Assembly: GCA_033558025.1 (NCBI GenBank)
Contig: JAUCEF010000017.1
Location: forward strand, 868,001-932,000
Direction of reading: 5' to 3'
DNA from: Phytophthora sp. 'mugwort'
Lineage: Eukaryota > Oomycota > Peronosporomycetes > Peronosporales > Peronosporaceae
DNA: 64,000 bases
Numbering within the stretch: position 1 is the stretch's first letter; each line of letters opens with the position of its first letter. Of this stretch, positions 31,321-41,787 are shown in pieces. Position numbers and translations under genes: made by a program. Below the pieces are notes generated by a model, which worked only from the letters and a program-made list of their open reading frames with translations, was not told where the DNA came from and searched no databases.

Positions 31321-33594
31321 ATGCCGAGCAGGAACGAAATCGTGCCGCTGGATGCCGCCATTGCCGCTGCCGAACATTCTGAAGCCGGAGATGCACGTCC
31401 CGGTCCAGGGGCGGTAACTGTACCAATAACACAAAAGCTTAGAGTGAATCCTTTTGGCAACAAGACCAAAGCGACCAGTGCAGAAATGGCATCAGTACAG
31501 GAACAACGTATGATGTTAGTACGAGCACAGCGACGACACACTGCGTTCCAGCTCTTCTTTGGGTTTTTCGGGATCGTACTCATGATGGTGCAAATGGAGT
31601 ATTTATGGGTCGCTAACACGCGAATGTTGCCCGACACGTGCCCCGTGGACTTGTCAACACAATGTCCACTTTGTTTCAAAGCATTGGGCACATTTGTGCC
31701 TGTGAGCGAGGGTCGTATGATTCTTTTGGCTCTACGCGTGCTGCTTACCTTCTCCACAGCTCTTATGCTCTACTATGTATATCTCTACTATGCAGCGGAA
31801 TGTGAAGTGATGAAACTCAAGAACATTATGCCACCCAAAGCGACGCTGCTGAGCTCGTCACTGCGACGGACACTTCTTCTTGAAATGACTCTACTTGGCG
31901 TTCATCCGTTCCCTGGAATTGAGGACGTCGATCCAAACTGGCCACAACTCACAGTAGCCACCAGTCTTCTCATGTTCACGCGCGTAGCTCTCGTCGTTCG
32001 CGTCGTACAGTTCCGTAACTCGTTCAACTCAAGCAATGGATGGTTTATTGGAGCGCTCACTAATGTCGACTTTAATGCGACTTTCTTCATGAAATCAACG
32101 CTAAAGAACCACCCGACCACATGTTTGATGACGAGTTTTGCAGCTCTAGGCTGCGTTGCAGGGTACTCGTTGTATGTGGCTGAGCGTTTCCTATGCGCCT
32201 TTAAACGAGACTCATGTTGCGAGCCCATGCTACTCGGTGACGCCATTTGGATGCTCGTCATCACAATTTTGACCATCGGCTACGGCGACGTCGTACCTCG
32301 GACAACACTTGGCCGTAGCATTGCAGTAAGTGCTGGCATCTTCGGCACGCTTTCCACCGCAGTAACCATCGCAGTCATGAGCAATTATCTTGTACTCACA
32401 CGTTCCGAGCACAAGGTCAACGCGTTTCTCAAGAAAGATGAAAATCGCCGTCTTATCAATGACCACGCGGCTCGAGCCCTACAGGCATTTGTCCAGCTTC
32501 GTGCAGCTCAACGCCGACATAACCAAACTGTTTCACGTGGTGGAGTAGACGGTGACGATAACGGCTCTAGTAGTGTGACCACGACGGAAAACCCTGTCGA
32601 GTTTAAAGGCAAATCAAGAGGAACGAGCAGCACCAAAGGAGCCCTTCGTCATGCAGAGCTCAAGCTGTTTACAGTGCTGGGGAAATATCGACAAGTGAAG
32701 CGACGAGTGCAATCTCATGACGTTAGTGATCCCATGGATTCGCAGATGACAATGCTAGAAATGATGGAGGTAAATGTCGAGTACATCCGCACCAAGATTG
32801 AGGAACTCTCGGAGCTTTTCTTGGCCCAAAACGGGGATCGCTCACGTAGTATGCGCAGACTAAGCAGTATTATGGCTGTCGCTGCGACCACAGAGACACC
32901 TACGGAGACTCCGCCCCAGTCATCGGCAATAAGCGGAGGAAAAGGATCCCTATCGCATCTAGCCACTAGTAGTTCGATCGCCGTTTGGCAGCTTCAGCAA
33001 CAACACACAAACCAACTACAGCGGTCACCACCACGACCACAACCACAATCAGAACAACCTCAACAACAGACACCTGGAATGTCCACTTTACCAGAACATA
33101 CACATACCAGCAGTCCTGGCAATTCTATAGTCCATGAGGCTACTCCATGTCGTATTCTCGGCGCTGGTACTACCCAAGCAGCAACATCATCACCAGAAAA
33201 TGTTCCAACATGGGCACTAGTGCTGGAACTGACACTTCAGAATCTCTTGGAGCAAGTATCTCGAGTATCAGACGAAGTGGAAGTCATGAAAACTCGCATA
33301 CAGTCACACTCAGAAAGCATCGAAAGTCGCGTCATGAACCTCGAGAAGCGCCTGGTAGTGTCCGATGCATTACACGAAATGTCAATGACACGGGGCTCCG
33401 CACGAAACCTTCTTCGACGTGGATCCACGTCGACTGATGATGGATCAGCTGCTGGTAGTACATCCTCTTCCCCACCTCGTCTACGTCGTGGAAGCGCGAT
33501 ATCCTTCCAGCGGCCATCCGTTCACAACTTTGCCACCCGGTCCGAGTTGCTCGAGTACCACAAACCTAACGAGGTACAGGGCAGCGAACGGTGA
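31321..33594 (+). CDS. SK-like (small-conductance, calmodulin-gated type) potassium channel
   Basis: 757 aa, intronless. Six membrane segments occupy about residues 75-370, with the selectivity filter TIGYGDVVP near 318-326 just after the pore helix (LLGDAIWMLVITIL). After the last segment comes a basic helical region (KVNAFLKKDENRRLINDHAA, then ALQAFVQLRAAQRRH), corresponding to the calmodulin-binding domain of SK channels. S4 lacks the dense arginine ladder of voltage-gated channels. The C-terminal half holds a Ser/Thr-rich linker, a Gln/Pro-rich tract (about 560-590) and a coiled coil near 635-685. Inferred role: Ca2+-responsive K+ efflux at the plasma membrane. The gene is convergent with the M16 peptidase, with a 127-bp gap. 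Confidence 0.82.
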   Translation: MPSRNEIVPLDAAIAAAEHSEAGDARPGPGAVTVPITQKLRVNPFGNKTKATSAEMASVQEQRMMLVRAQRRHTAFQLFFGFFGIVLMMVQMEYLWVANTRMLPDTCPVDLSTQCPLCFKALGTFVPVSEGRMILLALRVLLTFSTALMLYYVYLYYAAECEVMKLKNIMPPKATLLSSSLRRTLLLEMTLLGVHPFPGIEDVDPNWPQLTVATSLLMFTRVALVVRVVQFRNSFNSSNGWFIGALTNVDFNATFFMKSTLKNHPTTCLMTSFAALGCVAGYSLYVAERFLCAFKRDSCCEPMLLGDAIWMLVITILTIGYGDVVPRTTLGRSIAVSAGIFGTLSTAVTIAVMSNYLVLTRSEHKVNAFLKKDENRRLINDHAARALQAFVQLRAAQRRHNQTVSRGGVDGDDNGSSSVTTTENPVEFKGKSRGTSSTKGALRHAELKLFTVLGKYRQVKRRVQSHDVSDPMDSQMTMLEMMEVNVEYIRTKIEELSELFLAQNGDRSRSMRRLSSIMAVAATTETPTETPPQSSAISGGKGSLSHLATSSSIAVWQLQQQHTNQLQRSPPRPQPQSEQPQQQTPGMSTLPEHTHTSSPGNSIVHEATPCRILGAGTTQAATSSPENVPTWALVLELTLQNLLEQVSRVSDEVEVMKTRIQSHSESIESRVMNLEKRLVVSDALHEMSMTRGSARNLLRRGSTSTDDGSAAGSTSSSPPRLRRGSAISFQRPSVHNFATRSELLEYHKPNEVQGSER

Positions 33595-33721
33595 CAAGAG
33601 TCCCGCATTAGGGGGCTAGTAGACCTATCGTATGTAGATATCCGTGCTCCATTTGCACTACCGGTAGGACAACAAACGAGTCCCAATAGATTCCTCACTT
33701 CCGTCACTTTCCACTTAACTA

Positions 33722-36700
33722 TCAAACGTGGCAGTGACACGTAAGCTCGCGTCTAAACGCGTGCAGGTCGCCGGTAATGATCACTGGCGTCTTCTCAGGT
33801 GGAACGAGCTGCTCGAGCGGCTTGAACGGGCTGCATTGGCCTACAACATGCACTCGAAGCTTCCGTGGACCGTGATTTTTGCTCGTCCTGTGCTGAGTCT
33901 TGCTGTCCTTGTGACGAGATTCAGTGCACGCACTACAGCAGCTAGTACTTCCTTGTAACCAGCAGTGATATCTTGTAACCAGACCTTGACGTGTACACTT
34001 TCCTAGAGCATCTGCTACTCGTGCATCCAAATCAAACTTCAGTCGACCACTTACAATCTCTTCCCAATATCGCTCACTTTGCTCGGCCAGTGTCGAGTCA
34101 GGTCGGGCATAAGTTCGTTGTAGAGTCTGCACATGGGCGGCAAAGCGTTTGGATGACAATCGCTTCTCTGAGAGTAGAAATTCATGGGGAAAAACGTCAT
34201 GTAAGAAGATATCCAGTTTCTTTGCCACGGCACCAGCAGCATGGGAAGCTGACTGTACACTCACACTCAGCCCGAGTACGCCATGAGTATCTCTAATGAT
34301 ACAATTCACTGTATATCCCAGTTGTTGTTTCGTCCGCAATTCATGAAAGAGTGGTTGGGCCAGTAGAGCGCGTAGCAAGACGGCGTACGCTCGATCCTCT
34401 GGCCCCACTTTGCCGATCTGGAAATAGACTTCCACTACGGAGTTCCGCTCCCCGATGCGTTCACTTTCACGACGCACAAGTAGCCCATTGGTTGTCGGTG
34501 GTAGCGCGATTGTATGGCATCTTGGAGCCAAGATCGGGAGCTCTGGCTCAAGTTCAAGTTCTGGCTCATAAGGTACTTGTAGCTGATGAGCAGAACCTCC
34601 CGCTTTGATGGCTTCAAGATCCAGCACGACTGAAACAGCAACCTCCCGACTCATGTTGCCAATCACCAGACACCGCATCACCGGCGTTTCCTTAATACAA
34701 TCAAGGACTGTGGCCGTGAAGTGTGCGAGATCTGCTACGAGGTCTTTCTCATGCCCATACTGGCTTTGAAGTGCCTCCAACTTGTCGTCTGTGGTGACAG
34801 CTCTGCTCTCAAGCATTTGCAGACGTAGCTCGTAAGCTTTAGCTCTAGGAGAAAGCGTAGCATTACGGTACTCGCGTTCGAGTTCACCTCGCGCTAACGC
34901 TAACTGCGACGCAATCTCAGATCCCTTTGATGGACGTAAAACCTCTCGCATTATGACTTGAACGAGTGCTGGTAACGTGTCGCTGAAGCCAGAGATCACG
35001 ACCTCAATAGCTTCGTCCCGGACACCCAACTCGGTCTCGAAACTTGCAGTCTTCGCTTGCTCCAGCGTATGCTGCAAACGATTTCTCACCAATTCGACGT
35101 GCAATTCAGCGAGCATAAGAGTCGTCGCTGTTGGAGCTGGAAGAGTCACGAGAAAGCTGACACTGGCCTTGGGTACTAAAAAGGTTCGGTCACGCTTGTA
35201 CCAGAGCTGCGTTAATGAAGTTGTGAGAATGAGGTCTGGAGGAACGTCTCTATCTGCTTGCGCGGCCGGTTCACAAGACAATACTGAGAAGTCCCGAGGT
35301 ATGAATGGGTTTGGAGTTGGTAGCGGCGACAACTCTATCGATATGTCTGAGATCTGAGACCAAGCTGCAATTACTGTATCTTGTATACAAGTTACAGTAT
35401 ACTTGGTACCAAACCACTTTTCAGTTTGAAGTTCTTCTACGCTGAGAGTATCGGCGAATGAAGACGCTACCAAGACAACCCGAACGTTATCAGCAGAGAG
35501 ACCAGTCAGCAGATCGCAAAGAGACGCCATATTGAATTCATTCTGGATCAAATCATAGCGTAGTAAGTCTCCTACACAAGTTTGTTGCACATTGTGGCGA
35601 GGAAACATCCGTTCACTGAGTTCGCGACATAATGCGACAGGGTCCTTCCCGTCTTCTTGGAAGCGAAAATCCATTTCGCTAGACGACTGAAGCTCGTCAA
35701 AGACCCAGACAGGTAAATCTCCGGTTGCTGCCATTGCTGAAAAGATATGAAGAGCATCGAAAATGACTTGAGCGACCTGCTCCCAACAAGCCAATCCTTG
35801 TGCTGTGAGAGACACTTGGACCTCAAAAACAGCACCAAAGGACCCGAACTCGTAGCCATCTCGATCAGAGGTGCCGGCAATCATGTCTGTAGCCCACTTC
35901 CGTCGTTTCAGAGTCGATGCCGTAGACTCGGGGCCTTCATGACCTAATAAATGACCCACGTTCTGCCAAGGTTTTTGACGATAGTTGTCCAGCATTGGAG
36001 AAACCATCCAATACAATCGCAGAGAGCACTTCTCACCTACTGGAATGATGCGTAAGACCGTGGGTTGCTGGCCAGCTCCACCTCCGTAGGGAACAGTGAA
36101 ACGCCTTAGCTTCGGTACATCATCGTTTCCCCGACAGCGAGGGATATCACTGAAGCTCTGGATCACGTACTGCTCTAATACATCTAGAGACTCACATCCG
36201 TACACACACAACTTCATGGCTGGTGCCACATAGTGCACATTGAAAAACTCGAGCATTTTCTCACGTACATCAATTCCATCTCGTTCTGGACGGTGCTTTA
36301 AGCTCTCAGCATTGCCCCAAGTGAAGCAGCGCGAGTACGGATGCCCTCGAACGCTTGTCGCGCACATCACCTGCTGCAGACGAACAGGATTATTACTGCG
36401 CACCCGCTGAAACTCGGACTCTACCGCCTTCAGTTCGCGTTCCATCGCTTCATGTCGCAGTAGCGGGGCCACAAACAGATTCGCAAACATATCGAGTGCT
36501 GGCGCCAAGTAAGCGCCATCCACATCGAAGACAAACCTCGTTGACTCGCACTCGGTCGCTCCGTTGCTGGACCCTCCGTGCGCATTGAGGAAGGCTTCAA
36601 ATGCATCTTCAGCCGGATACTTCTGACTACCCATAAAGACCATGTGCTCCAAATAGTGAGCCAGCCCCGGCAACTCTTCCGGATCGGATAGACTGCCGAT

Positions 36701-36994
36701 ATCCACAGCCAGACACGCTGCTGCCAATGACGAGGCTCGATTGTTTGGCTTCTCTCCGTCTTCGTCTGCTCCTTCCTCTGTACTGTCGAAGTCCGTGTCA
36801 TTCGTTGAGCTGAGACTGTCTCGAAAATGGCCAGAATTGCTGCAAGTAGTTGTGGGTTGAGATGCTACCCCAGGGTCACTCCGGACGAGCAGAACGTCCA
36901 GGCCGTTGGGAAGAGTGATGAGGCGGTAGCTCTTCTTGTCTGCGGGCGACCGGAAGCGGTCCAGACTCGCTCGGGACGGCGGAGACGACGACAT
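33722..36994 (-). CDS. nardilysin/insulinase-like M16 metallopeptidase
   Basis: 1090 aa, intronless, starting MSSSPPSRASLDRF. Inverzincin zinc site: LAHYLEHMVF with His113, Glu116 and His117; the third ligand is probably Glu194 in AVESEF, 77 residues after His117, the same spacing as in insulin-degrading enzyme. Further M16 blocks: SSNGATECESTRFVFDVDG, a middle M16 domain and the C-terminal inactive-domain block FHELRTKQQLGYTVNCIIRD. An acidic insert (about 66-85) precedes the zinc site, as in nardilysin though much shorter. Expected to cleave short peptides within a closed chamber in the cytosol. Opposite-strand frames inside it are shadows. Confidence 0.9.
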   Translation of the reverse strand: MSSSPPSRASLDRFRSPADKKSYRLITLPNGLDVLLVRSDPGVASQPTTTCSNSGHFRDSLSSTNDTDFDSTEEGADEDGEKPNNRASSLAAACLAVDIGSLSDPEELPGLAHYLEHMVFMGSQKYPAEDAFEAFLNAHGGSSNGATECESTRFVFDVDGAYLAPALDMFANLFVAPLLRHEAMERELKAVESEFQRVRSNNPVRLQQVMCATSVRGHPYSRCFTWGNAESLKHRPERDGIDVREKMLEFFNVHYVAPAMKLCVYGCESLDVLEQYVIQSFSDIPRCRGNDDVPKLRRFTVPYGGGAGQQPTVLRIIPVGEKCSLRLYWMVSPMLDNYRQKPWQNVGHLLGHEGPESTASTLKRRKWATDMIAGTSDRDGYEFGSFGAVFEVQVSLTAQGLACWEQVAQVIFDALHIFSAMAATGDLPVWVFDELQSSSEMDFRFQEDGKDPVALCRELSERMFPRHNVQQTCVGDLLRYDLIQNEFNMASLCDLLTGLSADNVRVVLVASSFADTLSVEELQTEKWFGTKYTVTCIQDTVIAAWSQISDISIELSPLPTPNPFIPRDFSVLSCEPAAQADRDVPPDLILTTSLTQLWYKRDRTFLVPKASVSFLVTLPAPTATTLMLAELHVELVRNRLQHTLEQAKTASFETELGVRDEAIEVVISGFSDTLPALVQVIMREVLRPSKGSEIASQLALARGELEREYRNATLSPRAKAYELRLQMLESRAVTTDDKLEALQSQYGHEKDLVADLAHFTATVLDCIKETPVMRCLVIGNMSREVAVSVVLDLEAIKAGGSAHQLQVPYEPELELEPELPILAPRCHTIALPPTTNGLLVRRESERIGERNSVVEVYFQIGKVGPEDRAYAVLLRALLAQPLFHELRTKQQLGYTVNCIIRDTHGVLGLSVSVQSASHAAGAVAKKLDIFLHDVFPHEFLLSEKRLSSKRFAAHVQTLQRTYARPDSTLAEQSERYWEEIVSGRLKFDLDARVADALGKCTRQGLVTRYHCWLQGSTSCCSACTESRHKDSKTQHRTSKNHGPRKLRVHVVGQCSPFKPLEQLVPPEKTPVIITGDLHAFRRELTCHCHV

Positions 36995-37040
36995 TTAGGT
37001 AATGCGCGCGTGCACGTCTCAGTCCGCGCTGCTCCCAAGC

Positions 37041-37055
37041 AATATTGCAAACTGA
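37041..37055 (-). promoter_or_regulatory. oomycete-type initiator upstream of M16 gene
   Basis: On the minus strand TCAGTTTGCAATATT lies about 50 bp before the ATG at 36994. It matches the TCANTYY initiator followed by a CAA-containing flank. Inverted CCAAT boxes lie further upstream (about 37139 and 37171). Confidence 0.45.
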
Positions 37056-37280
37056 TGAAGCAGAGAGGCAACAATGCACCCACCATCGTCCCAAAGACCT
37101 TGTCGACGTCCTAGGGACTGAAATGGCTACACTATTCGCCAATCGTTTGTTGCGACTACCGAGAGCTCAAGAGCCAATCACATCTCAGAACGACCAGGTT
37201 GAAGCGCTACAGGTTCATACTTACTGAGATATACCTGCGCCCGGACTGTAGCACTTCTTCTAGCTACAAATGACTTAGCC

Positions 37281-38312
37281 CTACTCGTCCAGAGATGCCA
37301 CCACGGCGCCGATAGCTGCTGAGGACGCGCGATACGTCGTCATGAGTGTAGCTTTGGTTGCACCCAAGGCTGGGCCACTGAACGCACGAGCCACATTCAT
37401 ATACGGACGCAAAACTTCCTTGGCCGATTGTCCGATCGGCGTGCTCGCCACAAACTCCAGCGGCTCAACGATGCATGCCTCGTAGAAGCGGTCGAAGAAG
37501 CTGCCGCGGTGAGCCACGAACACGTTGTTGCGGTGCACGCGCAGAGCAGCTTCATAGCCGGACTGCGTTGTGTAGCTGCACAGAACATAACTGCCACTTG
37601 TCTTCTTCACATGCAGCTCCAATTCCTCTACTGGACCGAGCACCGCAGAAGGGTACGATCCGAAGCCCTCAAACTTGACCACATCGCCCACGCGTGGCTC
37701 CATACCATGGGGCTCGTACTGTAACACGACGCGCACTTCGCCCAAATTCAAATCCGATTCTAACTGCTGTTTCTTGCCTGTTGGCGCTCCTCCAGCCGCG
37801 CCAGCCATAGGCAGCGCGCCACTGAGCGGGATCCACTGATCCATAACGTCCTCCTTCCCCTCGATGAGCGGCGTGAAGTCCATGGCGGCCGTGCCAATGA
37901 CCGAGCCGTTGGCCATACCCACAGCCTCCGTAGCCTTGCCCGCGAGCGAGTCCTCGTTCATGGCGTCCACGATGAGTTCCATCCGCACGTCTGAGTGTTC
38001 ACCTAGTGGCTGGCGCTTGTGGTCCAGTTTGGGGATTTTGACCTCGAGGATCTCGCGACGCCACGTGGGGTTGTCGTTGCTGGGGATGGTGGCGCTGCGC
38101 ACACTCTGTTTGCCCACGCGGAAGATCACGTAAGGGTTGCATGTGCGCACCCAGAACATGGAGGCGGCGGCGCGCAGGTTGCGCGCGGCTACAAGGCGGA
38201 TGCTCAGCGTGCCGGCCACGCCGTCCTGATGGTTTAGATGCTTCTCGTACAGGTACGAGGCCATCTCAGCGCGCTCCTGCTGCTGCTGCGCCGCGAGCAC
38301 CATGGTCGCCAT
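37281..38312 (-). CDS. C2-domain protein
   Basis: 343 aa from the ATG at 38312 (MATMVLAAQQQQERAEMASY). The frame extends 60 codons further upstream, but that part has no coding character and spans the probable initiator. A C2 domain covers about residues 33-155: GTLSIRLVAARNLRAA, CNPYVIFRVGKQSVRSATIP, NDNPTWRREILEVKIP. It is followed by a Gly/Ala linker and a second beta-rich module around 215-285 (VRVVLQYEPHGMEPRVGDVV). The C-terminal about 50 residues are Ala-rich and helical, perhaps membrane-associated. C2 domains bind phospholipids, often with Ca2+; the loop acidic residues look incomplete, so Ca2+ dependence is uncertain. Divergent from GNL2. Confidence 0.75.
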   Translation of the reverse strand: MATMVLAAQQQQERAEMASYLYEKHLNHQDGVAGTLSIRLVAARNLRAAASMFWVRTCNPYVIFRVGKQSVRSATIPSNDNPTWRREILEVKIPKLDHKRQPLGEHSDVRMELIVDAMNEDSLAGKATEAVGMANGSVIGTAAMDFTPLIEGKEDVMDQWIPLSGALPMAGAAGGAPTGKKQQLESDLNLGEVRVVLQYEPHGMEPRVGDVVKFEGFGSYPSAVLGPVEELELHVKKTSGSYVLCSYTTQSGYEAALRVHRNNVFVAHRGSFFDRFYEACIVEPLEFVASTPIGQSAKEVLRPYMNVARAFSGPALGATKATLMTTYRASSAAIGAVVASLDE

Positions 38313-38718
38313 AGTGAAATGCGAGAGAACAGTCGAAGAATGACGTCTGATCTGGTCGGTTTGAACTTTATTTACAAAGCTTAGTCCTTTTCTGTAGTTT
38401 TTTAAAATATAGTCTTTGATAAAAGTATTCATTGTACAGGCTACAGCGTAAATAAGAGAAAGATGAAACGTTACCTGACGCGATGTTGTCATTGGTGGTA
38501 CAGTGTATCTAAATATCGACCTTCGTAGTAGCTGAAAATTCTATTGGTCAAAACCTGTTTTGCACCCTGCTATTGGCTGAAAGTTGCGCATTCGACGCGT
38601 CCAACCAATCGTTCCAGTGCCTGCGACCATCTTGACAGTCATTTTGCACTAGGTAGTTACCGCTGTGCCGCCGCGTACGTGAGTTTCTGACCTTGTCCTC
38701 CGCATCCCGACGAGAGCC
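38313..38718. promoter_or_regulatory. divergent promoter between C2 gene and GNL2
   Basis: 406-bp interval. CCAAT-type boxes at about 38543 (ATTGG), 38572 (ATTGG) and 38604 (CCAAT). For GNL2, TCATTTTGCA at 38639-38648 is a near-perfect oomycete initiator 70 bp before the ATG. For the C2 gene, TCATTCT on minus at 38343-38337 lies about 25 bp upstream. Confidence 0.5.
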
Positions 38719-40290
38719 ATGGCGAAGGGGCTCAACACGTCGAAGGCTTCGGCCGACAACCCGAACCGCAAGATACCCAAGCGGCAGAAAGCGGCCAACA
38801 TGCGTGATAAGAGCACCATCAAGCGCCTCAATATGTACCGCAACAGCGGCCCCATCCGCAACAAGGCCGGAAAGGTCGTGGGCGGCAGTCTGATGATGAA
38901 GAACAAGGTCGGAGGCCAGGAGATCACAAGCGCCAGCGGCCGCGTCCAGCCCGATCGTCGCTGGTTCGGCAACACGCGCGTCGTAGGGCAGAAGGAGCTG
39001 GACAAGTTCCGCAACGAAATGTCCCTGAAGGCTGCTGACCCTTACTCCGTGGTGCTGCGTACGCGCAAGCTGCCTATGGGCCTTCTGCAGGAGAGCGAGA
39101 AGACGTCGCGCATGAAGCTGCTAGAGACCGAGACATATGACGAGGTCTTCAACGGCAAGCGCAGTCGCAAGCGCGCCAAAATCGCGGCGACGGACTACGC
39201 ATCGCTGCTCTCCAAGGCACAGGAGAATGCGGATAAGTACGAAGCCAAGGGCCCGGACCGCAATATTGTTGTGGAGCAGGATTTCAAGGAGGAGGTGTCG
39301 CACGACGTGTTCAACAAGGGCCAGTCGAAACGTATCTGGGGCGAGCTTTACAAGGTGTTGGACTGCTCAGATGTCGTCATTCAGGTGCTAGACGCTCGCA
39401 ACGTGCCTGGTACCCGCTGCGAGCACGTGGAAAAGCATATACGGAAGAACGCCTCGCACAAGCACCTGATTTTTGTCATTAACAAGTGCGACCTGGTGCC
39501 CAACTGGGTCACCAAGCGCTGGGTGCAAAAACTTAGCGAGACCACACCGACGCTGGCTTTCCACGCGTCCATGAGCAACCCGTTCGGCAAGGGTGCTTTG
39601 ATCAACCTGCTGCGCCAATTCGCAAAGTTGCACCAGGAGAAGAAGCAGATCTCGGTGGGTCTCATCGGCTACCCCAACGTGGGTAAGAGTTCAGTCATTA
39701 ACGCGCTGCGCAAGAAGAAAGTGTGCAAGGTGGCTCCAATCCCGGGTGAGACCAAGGTGTGGCAGTACATTACGCTCATGCGCCGCATCTTCCTGATTGA
39801 TTGTCCTGGTATCGTCTATGATACGGGTGATGACGAGATCGAGACGGTGCTTAAGGGTGTCGTCCGCGCTGAGCGTCTGCCTCAGCCGTCTGACTTCATT
39901 CTGACCATCCTTCAGCGAGTCAAGAAGGAATTTATCGTGAAGGTGTATGGCATCGAAGAGTGGAATGACGAATGGGACTTCCTGGAGAAACTCGCCAACA
40001 AATGCGGTAAGCTGCTGCAGAAGGGCGAGCCCGACTATAATAACGTTGCCGTGCAGATGATTAACGACTACCAGCGTGGCAAGCTGCCATGGTTCATCGC
40101 ACCGCCCATGCGTGCGGAAGAACTCGCTGCTCTTGAGCAGAATGGTGACGATGCTCCACTTAACGAGGCGGAAGCAGGCGAGGACGAGCCGGCGGAGCTG
40201 GACGAAGACGAAAATGTAGAGGAGGAAAACGAGGAGAAGGAAGAGGCTGAGAAGAACAGCAATAGTCAGGAGGAGGACAAGCACAAGTGA
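38719..40290 (+). CDS. GNL2: nucleolar GTPase GNL2/Nog2 (60S ribosome assembly)
   Basis: 523 aa, intronless. Circularly permuted YlqF/Nog2-type GTPase: G4 NKCD (about 255) precedes G1 GYPNVGKSS (about 317) and G3 DCPGIV (about 361). The N-terminal NGP1 domain is strongly conserved (NPNRKIPKRQKAANMRDKST; RRWFGNTRVVGQKELDKFRN). The C-terminus is a long acidic Glu/Asp tail followed by a lysine-containing end. Nog2 docks on pre-60S particles in the nucleolus and nucleus and blocks early export-factor binding. Start supported by the initiator and by MAKGLNTSKASADNPNRK at the N-terminus. Confidence 0.96.
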   Translation: MAKGLNTSKASADNPNRKIPKRQKAANMRDKSTIKRLNMYRNSGPIRNKAGKVVGGSLMMKNKVGGQEITSASGRVQPDRRWFGNTRVVGQKELDKFRNEMSLKAADPYSVVLRTRKLPMGLLQESEKTSRMKLLETETYDEVFNGKRSRKRAKIAATDYASLLSKAQENADKYEAKGPDRNIVVEQDFKEEVSHDVFNKGQSKRIWGELYKVLDCSDVVIQVLDARNVPGTRCEHVEKHIRKNASHKHLIFVINKCDLVPNWVTKRWVQKLSETTPTLAFHASMSNPFGKGALINLLRQFAKLHQEKKQISVGLIGYPNVGKSSVINALRKKKVCKVAPIPGETKVWQYITLMRRIFLIDCPGIVYDTGDDEIETVLKGVVRAERLPQPSDFILTILQRVKKEFIVKVYGIEEWNDEWDFLEKLANKCGKLLQKGEPDYNNVAVQMINDYQRGKLPWFIAPPMRAEELAALEQNGDDAPLNEAEAGEDEPAELDEDENVEEENEEKEEAEKNSNSQEEDKHK

Positions 40291-41023
40291 TCGGATATGC
40301 TATTACGATCCGATTTGATGCTGCATTTTATTTTGTTTTTGCTAAATCTAGATGTTTATAGATGGACGATTCTCTGCGAAGGACATTAAAGTAAGATGAA
40401 ATTCAATGCACTGTATTGCCCGTGTCATTAACAAAGTGTCACTTGCTCGCGCTTTTTTAATGCTGTAACCGAGACACTGCTACGTGTTGACAGCGTCATA
40501 TCGATAGAGGTGGGATTTTTCAGCGCTGGTCTTGTTAAGACAGACTCACACAATCGCATAGATTCACGTCCCTCCCTAAAAAGGTTTCCGGATTCGTATA
40601 CGGTACCACGAGAGTTTCTCGGAGAAGGCCATCGATCGCTAAACCACACAGGTTAGCTGACTCGATTACGTTAAACCTCCCGCGAGGCGCTTGTGACAGC
40701 GAATACGTTAATCTTTAAGCTTTGGAGACGAGAGTTTTCGTGGAAACACTTAAGTACCGACCGTTTCGGTGACGCCAACAGTTAACCAAAGGAGGGCATT
40801 GCCGCCGTCAAGAAGGTGAAGAATGGCGCTATTTATATCGGCGCTGCTAAAAGAGGTCTCCTCACCACAACTACGTTGCCAATCCCCCCTCCACAACACG
40901 GAGATACTGTTGAGATGAACACTTGTTTCCGATTCCCGTCTCCTCCCATGAACAACATCGCATTAAAAAAATCAGAAGCTTGCACAGACTGCGCCTTCAT
41001 CTCGCCTTCTTCTCTGGTTCAGC
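40291..41023. other. intergenic stretch, no gene seen
   Basis: 3' UTR of GNL2 (AT-rich, with ATTAAAG at about 40384 as a possible poly(A) signal) and the convergent 3' end of the MYND gene. Only short chance frames. Confidence 0.5.
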
Positions 41024-41611
41024 TTACGACACCTTGGCCGGCTTAACCGGCTGACACAATGAATTGTGGCGGTTCTTCCAGTCCTGGCGTTGGCACGTTT
41101 TGCCACAGTAGAAGACGCACTTGCAGCGGCCACACGCGTGCAGGTCGTCATCCTTGTAATCGAGCGCCTCGCAGGCCTCGTTGCCACAGATGCGCTTGCC
41201 TGGCTGTCGCACCTCCAACGCCTTGGGACAGTCGCCCTGGGCCTCGTACACCTTGGCGATCTCGTCACGCGTTAGATTCGCGTCCCGTAGAGCGATAGTG
41301 ATGCCCGACGCCTGATCTGTACGCTCACGCACCTCCAGCGCCATAGTGAGCAGTCCCAGGGCTTCGTCCAGTTCGTCCAGGCGCCGCAAGACTCCGCCCA
41401 ACTCGCTCTGCGTCAGCGCCACCGACACCTCGTCGAAGCCAGCGGCAGGCTTGCGCGCCAGCACGTCGCGCAGCAGCATCTCGGCCTCGCGCAATTTGCT
41501 GTCTTTGAGCAGCTTGGTGGCTTCGTTGTTGCGGTCTACCAACTCCATGTAGGCAGCCGCGTCGCCCGCCGTCGCCACCCACCTTGGGCATGGCTGGCCG
41601 TTTGGGTACAT
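41024..41611 (-). CDS. TPR-like and MYND zinc-finger protein
   Basis: The frame gives 195 aa from the first ATG (41611, MYPNGQPCPRW). It is open upstream without ATG through WVQLDFLECDTQ to beyond 41720, so an extra 5' exon is possible: an acceptor-like CTTCTGCAG lies on minus near 41731. The middle is helical with TPR-like spacing (ATKLLKDSKLREAEMLLRDV; ELDEALGLLTMALEVRERTD). The C-terminus is a MYND finger: CGNEACEAL, HACGRCKCVFYCGKTCQRQD and NRHNSLC supply the Cys/His ligands. MYND domains bind proline-rich peptides. Divergent from the PH/4-phosphatase gene; start uncertain. Confidence 0.75.
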   Translation of the reverse strand: MYPNGQPCPRWVATAGDAAAYMELVDRNNEATKLLKDSKLREAEMLLRDVLARKPAAGFDEVSVALTQSELGGVLRRLDELDEALGLLTMALEVRERTDQASGITIALRDANLTRDEIAKVYEAQGDCPKALEVRQPGKRICGNEACEALDYKDDDLHACGRCKCVFYCGKTCQRQDWKNRHNSLCQPVKPAKVS

Positions 41612-41787
41612 TTGTGTGTCGCACTCCAGAAAATCTAGCTGCACCCACGTCTTGAAGCCGAAACCCTCATGCGATTGTCTTGGGCTCAGTATGGGGGCTA
41701 TGATTTCCGCATCATTTCTTGTCCGAACCTGCAGAAGTAGTTGAACGCATAGGTCTCCGCGCTCCGGTCTCCGAGCCAGCAGAAGCG

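Noticed and set aside
38313..38492. 60-codon N-terminal extension of the C2 protein
   Set aside because: It spans the likely initiator and has no coding character; MATMVL at 38312 is the better start.
39691..40284. 197-residue minus frame inside GNL2
   Set aside because: Antisense shadow of a strongly conserved GTPase gene, low-complexity where it opposes the acidic tail.
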